Shown here piece after piece: positions 1-7,445 of a stretch of 64,000 nt of DNA. The notes under the pieces were generated by a model that was not told where the DNA came from, did not search any database, and saw only the letters and a list, made by a program, of their open reading frames with translations. Source of the DNA: Bin80 sp965215475 (lineage in GTDB: Bacteria > Bacteroidota > Rhodothermia > Rhodothermales > Bin80); the NCBI GenBank assembly GCA_965215475.1, contig OZ244061.1, positions 1,240,001 through 1,304,000 on the forward strand, read 5' to 3'. The position numbers were made by a program, and so were the translations under genes. Positions within the stretch are counted from its first letter, which is position 1, and every line of letters begins with the position of its first letter.

Positions 1-285
1 AGCACCGACACGAGATTGGACAATTTGCTGCATACATGCTTGCAGAGATTGTGCCGTATTCAGGTCACAGAATGTCTGTACACCATCCTCGATCCAAAAC
101 CGTCCCTGCCCAGAAAAATGTACATTGTGGACAAGTAACTCTGTTGGGGGCGTGAGTGGTTGCTCTGCATCACCAGGCAACGCTACATTATTCCTGGGTG
201 CTGTTTCTGTTAAGAGCAAAAAACCTACTAGAAGCACAAACCCAAGATCAATGAAAACCATCAAATCCGTTCGGTCCTTTTCCAT
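1..285 (-). CDS. ExbD/TolR-family transport protein, C-terminus off the window
   Basis: Open frame of 95 codons from an ATG at 285..283 that runs off the left edge. It has a short charged N-terminus (MEKDRTDLM), one membrane segment with the aspartate typical of ExbD/TolR (VFIDLGFVLLVGFLLLTET), then a hydrophilic periplasmic part. In this family the protein works with an ExbB/TolQ proton channel to energise outer-membrane transport or envelope maintenance. No ExbB partner is visible in the window. It starts 6 nt after the stop of the upstream secreted-protein gene, so it is the third gene of an operon with the large Ig-repeat protein. The family call rests on the TM/Asp layout; the exact subfamily is unknown. 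Confidence 0.7.
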   Translation of the reverse strand, partial: MEKDRTDLMVFIDLGFVLLVGFLLLTETAPRNNVALPGDAEQPLTPPTELLVHNVHFSGQGRFWIEDGVQTFCDLNTAQSLQACMQQIVQSRVGA

Positions 286-291
286 CTATAC

Positions 292-1008
292 TTACTCGCA
301 CACCCGAGAAGAAATCTGGGAACTAGTGGTCAACGACTCCACAATGACACATCCATCAACATCCAAGAAAGTGCGAATTTCCGGCTGCTTGTGTGCCACG
401 ATCATTACAGGTTCACGCTCTGGAGGATTTATGCACTGGGCCACACCCGGTAAAAATTGCCACATTGCCTCATCGTAGCCCCAAAACGTGATCTGAACAT
501 CTTGATCCTTTCGTGAGATGTATCCTTGAAAGTCTCCGTCTGAATAGTAGCTCTGGATTGTACGAATCATTGAGCTGGCCAGTGCTTTTTTAGGATCCAT
601 TTCATTCTCAGCTTCTTCGGTAAGCAATTCGGCATACTCACGAATCGTCACGAGATTATAGTCCGTAGCCAAGCCCTGTGTACTCAGTATATCTACAATC
701 TCTCCAGATAGATAGGCACCAAGTTGAAACTGCTCTTCCGAGGGATAGAGAACCATCACATCATTTGATCCAAATCCATCACGCGTAATATCATAAAACA
801 GTGCGTGAGTAAACGTTGAATCTTGGGGGAGAATGAACTGCTCTTCAAGGAGTGACTGGATAAAATCTTGGCTATTGAGCTGGACTACGGGAACGACTCG
901 CTGAGTTACATACCCCTGCTGCCCAAACACTGGATATCCTACACAAAGCATCAAACTGCTAAACCATGCCCCCCGCAAAAATGGCCTGCATGATATATGA
1001 AAATTCAT
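292..1008 (-). CDS. Secreted protein of unknown function
   Basis: About 238 residues. I chose the ATG at 1008..1006 over the in-frame TTG at 1017. The N-terminus is a signal peptide: basic start, hydrophobic core AWFSSLMLCVGYPVFG, likely cleavage before QQ. The mature part has no motif I recognise. It contains two cysteines near the C-terminus that could pair (AQCINPP and VDGCVIV). It lies between the giant Ig-repeat protein (stop at 1014) and the ExbD-like gene (start at 285), so it is probably co-transcribed with both and may act in the same envelope process. Confidence 0.65.
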   Translation of the reverse strand: MNFHISCRPFLRGAWFSSLMLCVGYPVFGQQGYVTQRVVPVVQLNSQDFIQSLLEEQFILPQDSTFTHALFYDITRDGFGSNDVMVLYPSEEQFQLGAYLSGEIVDILSTQGLATDYNLVTIREYAELLTEEAENEMDPKKALASSMIRTIQSYYSDGDFQGYISRKDQDVQITFWGYDEAMWQFLPGVAQCINPPEREPVMIVAHKQPEIRTFLDVDGCVIVESLTTSSQISSRVCE

Positions 1009-1013
1009 AGATC

Positions 1014-4000
1014 TCAAGAATCAGAGGGAATCTGGATGCTGGACGGTGAACGCTGATTCGGGATAAATGTTGAAAACTGCAGGGTTAAGTCACCCATAGG
1101 TTCGGAGTTCAACGGAATTCGCACACGGCTACGCGTATAAACCAGAACCTCAGACCTCCCCAATTCACCTCCCAAGTCATCCACTACAATTACCTCCCCA
1201 TAAAATGGAATTTGGCCTGCTTCTATCAAGAGCACTATGTCCGAATCCGTGATGGATTCCGGAGATGCCTGTAACACGGCAGAACCAGGAATATAGATGC
1301 CTGGAGCCTGAAATGTGATTCGAGCATTGGTAGAGGTCGGCGAACGTCGCTGGTTAATAAATTCGCGTGGAGTCACGGTGAAATTGAACCGTCCAGCATA
1401 TCCATGCTCTTTCATCTGTACATGATCAGGGATGCTATAGTGAACCTGCTTTGTTTCTCCCGGTGATAAGAAGATAATCTTCGGATATACTGCCAAAATC
1501 GCTGATAAATCTCCCTGAACTACCTCTTGACTTGTCATGCCCACAGAAAATCGTTCCCGTTCCATCGTCTCTCGGTACCCAAATTCCGTTGACACTTCTA
1601 CCTCCATCGGATAGACCGACGGGTTCATAATTTCAAACGTACCCGACCGAGTCTGTGGACTCAGTGCGGCTACCTGGGGTTGAATGCTAATGCTTTGCTT
1701 CCAATCCAGAGCAGCTCCGGTAGCCGAAGCCGCGCGGAATTCAACACCATCAGGACCTAATAATACGACTCGCCGCTCCGCCTCTACGGTCAGTACCACT
1801 GGAATCGTATGCAATTGATCCAATCCATTTACCGTCATCGCCACAGGGATCCTCCCCGAGTACGCTCCAGGCTCAACCTGTTCTAGGATGATTTCTCCCC
1901 CAATGCGAAACACATGACAATCCTCTGGATTCAGCGAGATCTGCACAATCCGACTGGCCTGTGTATTGGCTGAGAACGTGGTGCAGGATGCAGAATCGGC
2001 CAAGCGAGGCACCAATATTAACTCACGCTCCGTATCCGTATGACGCAGTACCACAGAAGAGAGCCGTTCTAGGGAAACCGAAACGCTGTCACGGGCCAGA
2101 ATCATCATCCGTCCCGAGTGGGATTGTGCTCCGTTGTATACCAAACCAGAGATCAGCTCCGTGGCAGGATCCAGTGTGATGTGCCCATGCGGCCCCGCCA
2201 CTCCAAAATCCAACTCCGAAACCGTGACCTCTACCTGCTCCGCTAGATCCTCAACCGGACTGAGTACGATGACCGAGACCGTAGTTTGGGCGGAAATTCC
2301 CCCCTCGGCCGACACCGTGACTGTATATTCATACGTACGTGAATGTGCTCGCTGACTCAACGGTACATCAAACCATGGACTTCCTGTTGAAGTATCCGAC
2401 AAGCGTTCCGCTGGTGTCCACTGCCAAATATAGTCAAGCGTAGCCCCCTCCTCACTGGTTGCCGAGCACACAATCTGCTCTGGCGGTGCCCCAACGGTAA
2501 CCACCAATTCTTCAGGGCACTCCAGAGAAATCGGATATTTTTCGACGGTTACGGTTAAGGTTGCAGGGCTTTCTATAGGGGTGGTATTCGGAGCCGTGAC
2601 GGTGACCATATACGTATACGTGACCACTGGTTCAGCCTGATCTGAGGGAACATTGAATATCGGCATTCCGCTTTGAAGATCGCCTGACAGAAGGGACAGG
2701 CCGTCATCGGATTCCCACTCCCAATCATAATCCAACTCGGTAGATAGAACCGGATCGGTCGACGCCGTGCAGGTGAGCGGCTGCGGTGGATCGCCCGTGC
2801 GGACTGTTTCGTCTTGGCACTCAATTGAGAGTGCTACGCGTTGCGAAACAATAATTTCGACCAATTCCGGTTCAGATCGGTCATAGAAAGGGGCCTCCAC
2901 ATGAATTTCATACTTGTAGGTTTCGGTATCTTCTACCGTTCTGGGAACACGAAAAATGGGGGGGGGCGCTACATCCCCCGTAATCAATCGATCACTGGGT
3001 CCCTCTTGAAGTTGCCATTCATACGAAAGGTTGGGCACATCACCTGGCCCAACAGAACACCGTAAGGCAAAATCTGGATCTCCTGCGAAGACTTCAATCG
3101 GGCTTTCACATCCAAGTGAAAGCTTCCCGGAGTACTTTTCCACCGTCACTGTCAAGGGGGTCGGACTTTCCTGCGAGTCGGTTGTTCGTAGTGCCGATGG
3201 TGCAGATGCGGTCACCATGTAGGTATACGTGACCACTGGTTCAGTCTGATCCTCGGGCTTCGGAACTATGAATTTGGGCATCCCGTCATTAAGGTTTCCA
3301 AGCAACCGATCCAGATTAGGATCATCTTCTGATGCCCATGTTAATTCATAATCAAGTGGAGCATCCCTATGGACGAGATCAGTCTTCGGTGTGCATTCGA
3401 GATCAATAGGTGGACCGCCTGTTCGTACTCGGTGTGGACTCTTGCAATCCAGTGAAATATCAGGTCTCTCGAAAATCTCAATTTCGAAAGGCTCCGTAAC
3501 AGATTTGGCACGGTCATCATCTGGAATCACCACATATTTATATTGCCACAATAAATCACCCTCTACCTCTTGAGGTAAAACAATGATGGACTCTATGCGA
3601 CTATTTCCTTTTCTTGATACGTTCAAGGTCTCAAGAGGAGTATCTCCTTCTGCACCGAATTGCGACGCCACGTTTGTCCCCGTAGAACCGCCAGTTGCCT
3701 CACAAACAACTCTTAGTTCTGAAACATTTACCCCTTCATACTCTCTATAAGGCAATGGAAACGGGTCTGCCGTACATTCAATTTCAAAATTCAGGGGGGT
3801 ACGGGTCTGCTGAACTTTCAGCAGAAAATCCGCTTCTGACACGCTTTCTCCCTCGCCAAAAGCACGAACCGTCATGATAATTGACGTATCCCTTTGTACC
3901 TCTGGGATGGAAATGGTGGGCCAGTCATGGTAAATGCCTCGTGGCATCAGCTCCGACAAAAACTGAACCCGAACTTCCCCCTTACCCGCGACTGAGCACG

Positions 4001-4955
4001 GGGCAACTATCTGCGCCCCTTCATCCACCGTAATATCCTCACAAAAAAGTTTCGGTGCGGGATTTACAACATGAATTTCCACCTGTTCAGAAACTACCTG
4101 GCCAACACCTGGCATCTCGACAAACATCTCCAATCTCTGAACCGATGCTGCTTTTTGAATCACCGGTGCGCGGATCATGTACACAAACTCTCTGCCACCA
4201 AGAAGCTCCGTCTCGCTATATGGAGGCCAATCAAACGCAACCCGGTATTTCAAAAGTTCTCCTGCTTGATGCAGTCCAGTGCATGAAATTTCTGCCACTT
4301 CCCCACTCTCTACTGTAATAGGGGAGGCGCATTGCAAAAAAGGCACTTCCCTGGACGCTACCCCGCGTGAATCAGAGGTTAGCTGTAACCTTCTTCTTTC
4401 AAATGAATCGCATGGAATTTCTGCCACTTCCCCACTCTCCAATGTAACGGGGGAGGCGCATTGCAAAAAAGGCACCTCGCTGGAGGCCATCCCGTGTGGG
4501 TCATAGGTTAGCTGTAACTGTCTTCTTTCAAATGAATCCATCCCATCCAATTGTATCCACCCTGACTCTCCAGATGCGTTGACACTTTCTTGTTCCGCGC
4601 TAACAAGACCGACCTCATGCTGCACCACCGTAACCGAAACATTCGATTGATTCGCAAAAGCTCCCTCTTCATCGTAAGCCATCAGATGGTATACTATATA
4701 CAAGGGAGTCTCTACATTTTTAGGGGCATTGAAGTGGGGAGAGATTGTATCTATATCACTCAAGTAGTCCAGCCATGACGGGTCACGACTAGTCCACTGA
4801 TACGTATACCCTACCTGCTGCATTCCACAGTCAATCAACGTAGATGTACCTGAAGTCACGATCCAATCCGGCAAACATTTCCCCGCCGATTGATCCTGCG
4901 CCAATACATTCACGGCTACGATCGTTCCGAGTATAACACACGAAAGCGGTTTCAT
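1014..4955 (-). CDS. Giant secreted protein with many Ig/PKD-like repeats
   Basis: 1313 residues with a signal peptide (MKPLSCVILGTIVAVNVLAQ). The body is a string of roughly 80-100-residue beta-sandwich-type modules, each opening with a Cys-containing strand of the type L-x-C-x-SP-x-x-V-x-x-G followed by x-Y-x-W-x-W. The clearest units lie at about residues 490-900. The cysteines recur in pairs, suggesting one disulfide per module. The C-terminal 350 residues lack these repeats and resemble a bacterial fimbrial/usher-type beta domain (weak inference). A 43-residue stretch near residue 140 is tandemly duplicated. The start ATG overlaps the upstream stop as ATGA, a remnant of the pre-insertion operon (see the split 64-residue gene). 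Probably a surface or adhesion protein; its ligand cannot be inferred. Confidence 0.7.
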   Translation of the reverse strand: MKPLSCVILGTIVAVNVLAQDQSAGKCLPDWIVTSGTSTLIDCGMQQVGYTYQWTSRDPSWLDYLSDIDTISPHFNAPKNVETPLYIVYHLMAYDEEGAFANQSNVSVTVVQHEVGLVSAEQESVNASGESGWIQLDGMDSFERRQLQLTYDPHGMASSEVPFLQCASPVTLESGEVAEIPCDSFERRRLQLTSDSRGVASREVPFLQCASPITVESGEVAEISCTGLHQAGELLKYRVAFDWPPYSETELLGGREFVYMIRAPVIQKAASVQRLEMFVEMPGVGQVVSEQVEIHVVNPAPKLFCEDITVDEGAQIVAPCSVAGKGEVRVQFLSELMPRGIYHDWPTISIPEVQRDTSIIMTVRAFGEGESVSEADFLLKVQQTRTPLNFEIECTADPFPLPYREYEGVNVSELRVVCEATGGSTGTNVASQFGAEGDTPLETLNVSRKGNSRIESIIVLPQEVEGDLLWQYKYVVIPDDDRAKSVTEPFEIEIFERPDISLDCKSPHRVRTGGPPIDLECTPKTDLVHRDAPLDYELTWASEDDPNLDRLLGNLNDGMPKFIVPKPEDQTEPVVTYTYMVTASAPSALRTTDSQESPTPLTVTVEKYSGKLSLGCESPIEVFAGDPDFALRCSVGPGDVPNLSYEWQLQEGPSDRLITGDVAPPPIFRVPRTVEDTETYKYEIHVEAPFYDRSEPELVEIIVSQRVALSIECQDETVRTGDPPQPLTCTASTDPVLSTELDYDWEWESDDGLSLLSGDLQSGMPIFNVPSDQAEPVVTYTYMVTVTAPNTTPIESPATLTVTVEKYPISLECPEELVVTVGAPPEQIVCSATSEEGATLDYIWQWTPAERLSDTSTGSPWFDVPLSQRAHSRTYEYTVTVSAEGGISAQTTVSVIVLSPVEDLAEQVEVTVSELDFGVAGPHGHITLDPATELISGLVYNGAQSHSGRMMILARDSVSVSLERLSSVVLRHTDTERELILVPRLADSASCTTFSANTQASRIVQISLNPEDCHVFRIGGEIILEQVEPGAYSGRIPVAMTVNGLDQLHTIPVVLTVEAERRVVLLGPDGVEFRAASATGAALDWKQSISIQPQVAALSPQTRSGTFEIMNPSVYPMEVEVSTEFGYRETMERERFSVGMTSQEVVQGDLSAILAVYPKIIFLSPGETKQVHYSIPDHVQMKEHGYAGRFNFTVTPREFINQRRSPTSTNARITFQAPGIYIPGSAVLQASPESITDSDIVLLIEAGQIPFYGEVIVVDDLGGELGRSEVLVYTRSRVRIPLNSEPMGDLTLQFSTFIPNQRSPSSIQIPSDS
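4282..4539 (-). repeat. 129-bp tandem duplication inside the surface protein gene
   Basis: Two adjacent copies (4282-4410 and 4411-4539) that are nearly identical, including a shared 'ggggaggcgcattgcaaaaa' block. The length, 129 bp = 43 codons, keeps the reading frame, so the protein has two copies of a segment containing EVPFLQCASP and ESGEVAEI. Divergence at scattered positions shows that it is not an assembly echo. Confidence 0.85.
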
Positions 4956-6385
4956 ATGGCTAGGTGTTTCTTTATCCTATTTTTTAGTCTATCAGAATAA
5001 CCTTTGTGAATCAAACTCATGCTCACGGATAAAATATCACCCCCCACAGGGTACATGATCTCTTGGGGCATCACGTTATCACGATAGGAATCACTACCCA
5101 ATTTTAGGGAATTATATACGTGAGTACCCATCAATTTGACGGCTACCTTTTGCGTATCCATTTCACGGCTCATAGGAGTCTCTAACGAGAACGCTCCTCC
5201 ACGTGCAGATGCCCCAATCCCGGAGGCCTGTAACACATTCGCAGATGCGTTGATATCTGAGTGATCCGCATGGCCACATGCCATACACTTAAACTTGCTT
5301 TGTGTCAATCGATTGTTTTTATCCACATGTCCACACTGGTTACAGCGTTGACTGGTATACTTCGGATCAACATGTACAACCCTGCCAAACTTGTAATCGC
5401 AATACGTATTGAATCGTCCCCATCCAGCGTTCTGAATGACGCGGTTTAACCCTGCTTTTGCCTTCACATTGGTTCCAGGGCTCTCCACCGTGCCCTTGGC
5501 AGACTTGGACATGTTCTTGATCTTCAAGTCTTCACGCTTCAACGTATACGCCTTATTGGACAACCTACGGCTATGTTGATGTGCCGCATTCTTCCTCGCG
5601 TTGCGCTGCTGACGCTTCAATTTAGAAATCTTCTTCTGGGTATCCTTATAGCGCCCCGATCCTTTCTGCTGTCGGGCTAACTTACGTTGATACCTACGGA
5701 TCTTGATCTCTTTATCCGTCAAATCAGGATTCGGTAGCATACCTTGTTCCCCATCCGTAGAAGAATACGAGATGTTGTAGGTATTCAAGTCAATGCCAAT
5801 CTCTTTGCCATCGTCCACCTTCTCTGGCAGATTCGTGACTTTGTACATTACGCTCATCTTCCAGTACCGTCCGTCTTTCTTCACGGTGACTTCAATCGGC
5901 TCCCCGTCTGGATAAGGATTCCCTCCTTTCCTACGAAACTTCATCCCGCCAACCTTCTGGATACGGACATCATTCCCTCGGATCTTAAACGCTCCTTTTG
6001 GGGCCGTAAATGAATTGTATTGAACCCGATTATGGAACGTAGGACGGCTACTAGATCCCTTGAAGAAAGCCTGCCACGCCCCTGCCTGATGCTTTAAGGT
6101 GTAACGGACAATGTGAGATGAATACTTGGATAACCAACGCGTTTCTTTACGCAAGATTGGGTAGCGTTTGAATAATGTATAACAAGAGGTGGATGGGTTT
6201 TCAGTATCCTGATCTTTCACCTCTTCGTTAATTTGTTCAAGGATCGTATTCCATACAAACCTGCATGCTCCGCAAAGCCCTGACAAGAGATGAGCCTTCC
6301 ACTGCGTACCGGGCAACAGACGATACTCTATTCCACGATAGAAACCGTTTGAATCCGAAGGGTTAGAAGCCTTTTGAACAGGCAT
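4952..6385 (-). CDS. tnpB: TnpB RNA-guided nuclease, with chimeric C-terminal tail
   Basis: 477 residues. The RuvC triad looks intact: Asp in GIDLNTYNISY, Glu in KREDLKIKNMS, Asp in HADHSDINASAN. The zinc finger is present (CNQCGHV ... FKCMACGH). An arginine/lysine-rich bridge region lies at about residues 225-270. Family role: nuclease guided by an omega-RNA transcribed from the 3' end of its own gene and element. The native protein should end near residue 418 (after KVAVKL). In the frameshifted sister copy at 36 kb the original frame ends at the corresponding site with AAATGA; here it reads AAATTGATG, so the stop is lost. Translation continues through the terminal repeat (GTHVYNS) and about 50 residues of the gene into which the element inserted, ending in the ATGA overlap with the next gene. 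Whether the tail affects activity is unknown. Confidence 0.85.
   Translation of the reverse strand: MPVQKASNPSDSNGFYRGIEYRLLPGTQWKAHLLSGLCGACRFVWNTILEQINEEVKDQDTENPSTSCYTLFKRYPILRKETRWLSKYSSHIVRYTLKHQAGAWQAFFKGSSSRPTFHNRVQYNSFTAPKGAFKIRGNDVRIQKVGGMKFRRKGGNPYPDGEPIEVTVKKDGRYWKMSVMYKVTNLPEKVDDGKEIGIDLNTYNISYSSTDGEQGMLPNPDLTDKEIKIRRYQRKLARQQKGSGRYKDTQKKISKLKRQQRNARKNAAHQHSRRLSNKAYTLKREDLKIKNMSKSAKGTVESPGTNVKAKAGLNRVIQNAGWGRFNTYCDYKFGRVVHVDPKYTSQRCNQCGHVDKNNRLTQSKFKCMACGHADHSDINASANVLQASGIGASARGGAFSLETPMSREMDTQKVAVKLMGTHVYNSLKLGSDSYRDNVMPQEIMYPVGGDILSVSMSLIHKGYSDRLKNRIKKHLAI
5099..5130. repeat. Element 1 end: 8-bp target duplication plus terminal repeat
   Basis: CAATTTTA at 5099-5106 followed by a 24-bp repeat that begins GGGAATTATATACG and ends GAGTACCCA. 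The repeat is the exact reverse complement of 6486-6509. This is the end downstream of the tnpB coding region. Confidence 0.85.
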
Positions 6386-6509
6386 GATATCAAGTACAAG
6401 TTGATGTTATGATAAGCAATAGGGTAGATATGGATTCTATCCTATTGTGTCGGTTATCTCTCCAAAATAGAATGGTTCCATTCTTTGGGTACTCACGTAT
6501 ATAATTCCC
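5107..6509 (-). mobile_element. TnpB transposon 1, with terminal inverted repeats
   Basis: 1403-bp element holding only tnpB. Its ends are perfect inverted repeats (5107-5130 and 6486-6509) flanked by a perfect 8-bp direct repeat CAATTTTA (5099-5106 and 6510-6517). No tyrosine or DDE transposase gene is present, so movement would need a transposase supplied in trans. IS200/IS605 elements, the usual TnpB hosts, have neither inverted termini nor target duplications. The insertion boundaries are confirmed independently because removing the element plus one CAATTTTA restores an open 64-codon frame. Confidence 0.8.
6417..6447 (-). other. 12-bp hairpin upstream of tnpB, element 1
   Basis: Arms CAATAGGGTAGA and TCTATCCTATTG with a 7-nt loop; 11 of 12 positions are Watson-Crick and one is G-T. 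The stem starts about 30 nt from the tnpB ATG. The same structure with a different stem sequence is found at 37300-37330, in the same flanking context (TTATGAYAAG before, TGTC after). Compare the subterminal palindromes of IS200/IS605 left ends. It could alternatively be a structured tnpB leader. Confidence 0.75.
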
Positions 6510-6517
6510 CAATTTTA
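6486..6517. repeat. Element 1 end: terminal repeat plus 8-bp target duplication
   Basis: 24-bp repeat beginning TGGGTACTCACG and ending ATAATTCCC (6486-6509), followed directly by CAATTTTA (6510-6517). It is the mirror partner of 5107-5130. This end lies upstream of tnpB. Confidence 0.85.
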
Positions 6518-6556
6518 CCCCATACCCTAATCCAAAGCCTAGAATAGTGAGCTTCA

Positions 6557-6890
6557 TTTCGTAAGAATCCTGTCTCGAAATTGAGATAGACTGTATCAAT
6601 GGTGGATTAGATCAAGAAGTCCGTGATGAGTGCGGGAAATATACGGATTTTTCAGCTTATCAGTGAGAAACTCGCATCTGCTCAGAACCCAGCTTTGAGT
6701 AAGTCAAAATAAGTTAAGGTCATAAAACGCTTGATAAAAATGCCAAGACTTGAAAAAGGCAACGCAAACTGCAGGGGAACTAAATCTTACTGCAGGTTTA
6801 CAATGGAATCCGGTTTGAGGTTAAATGTTTCATACCGCAAGTTTGCAATTTGTAGTGGATTTTTTCATGAATTTCGGTGGTTCCCATTTT
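6557..6890. other. Intergenic region upstream of the split gene
   Basis: About 330 bp with no supported gene on either strand. It should contain the promoter of the minus-strand surface-protein operon, but I could not pick a convincing promoter motif. It ends where similarity to the IS1380-type leader begins. Confidence 0.4.
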
Positions 6891-6904
6891 CAGGGAATCT
6901 TGTT

Positions 6905-7390
6905 CATTGACAATCAAAGGGGCTTTTTATCCTTTTTTTGTGGAAAAACATCTGTTTTTGAGACAAGTCCAACGTATGTGGAGCTTTCCTGCTCATAAAA
7001 GCTCCATGTACTTTCTCACGATCTCAAATTTTGTTGACATGTCCTCCTTCTTTTCGCTACTCAAACTCGTTGAGATCGTTGTTTTCATGAACCCATTCCA
7101 CCCCGGAGGTGAATGATGCACGAATCTTCCCTTTTCAGTTTGATTTCAACCAATCCGTGATTGTGCAAGCCTCCACCACAAACCATACGACTTCCGATGC
7201 GGGGGCTGTTTGAAACGACCAGAATCCTTTTCTATCAAATGAAAGAGCCGGCGTCTGTTTTGCAAGCCATCACCCGTTTAACAGAGACAGATCGCGACGG
7301 AGTCCATGGAATTCTTGGGGCTTCGCTGGGTCGGAGAAACAATCCCAAAACAAACTCATACGAACCCAAAAAATACAGGTAAAACGCAAA
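6905..7390 (+). mobile_element. IS1380-type element remnant
   Basis: The stretch 6905-7112 aligns by eye with the leader of the larger IS1380-type element at 55090-55311: T-rich block, TTTTGAGAYAAGTC-like block, then CACCCCGGAGGTGAAT before the start. The start of the transposase follows (ATG at 7113). After an early frameshift the protein QASTTNHTTSDAGA is readable, identical to residues of the 55-kb copy, and then a stop. The rest of the transposase and the right end are missing, so this is a dead 5' fragment. Confidence 0.65.
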
Positions 7391-7445
7391 CCCAAAACAT
7401 AGGCCTTCATAGGGTGCGTTTTTTCATCTCATTCGGTGCGTTCTT

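Larger units (their letters stand above)
4952..6556 (-). pseudogene. 64-residue gene split by TnpB element 1
   Basis: The 5' part starts at ATG 6556..6554 and encodes MKLTILGFGLGYGVKL up to the target site. The 3' part resumes after the element at 5106 and encodes GSDSYRDNVMPQEIMY ... KKHLAI, ending at 4952. Both sides read the 8-bp target duplication in the same frame (AAA TTG = Lys-Leu), so the uninterrupted gene was 64 codons long. It ended in a four-base ATGA overlap with the surface protein gene and was therefore the first gene of the operon surface protein - secreted protein - ExbD. The Gly-rich hydrophobic start suggests a short membrane segment; the family is not recognised. Confidence 0.7.

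Noticed and set aside
4952..4955. ATGA overlap of tnpB with the surface protein gene as evidence that they are one operon by design
   Set aside because: The overlap belongs to the split 64-codon gene; tnpB reached it by read-through of its own end.
4952..6550. 64-residue split protein as a YtxH-like protein
   Set aside because: The GxGxG helix start is suggestive only; no further family residue could be confirmed.
6390..6599. 69-codon minus-strand frame as an independent gene
   Set aside because: Only its first part (to the target site) is host coding sequence; the rest runs into the transposon end and hairpin.
6600..6880. Possible ExbB gene upstream of the split operon
   Set aside because: No open frame of adequate length or hydrophobicity on the minus strand.
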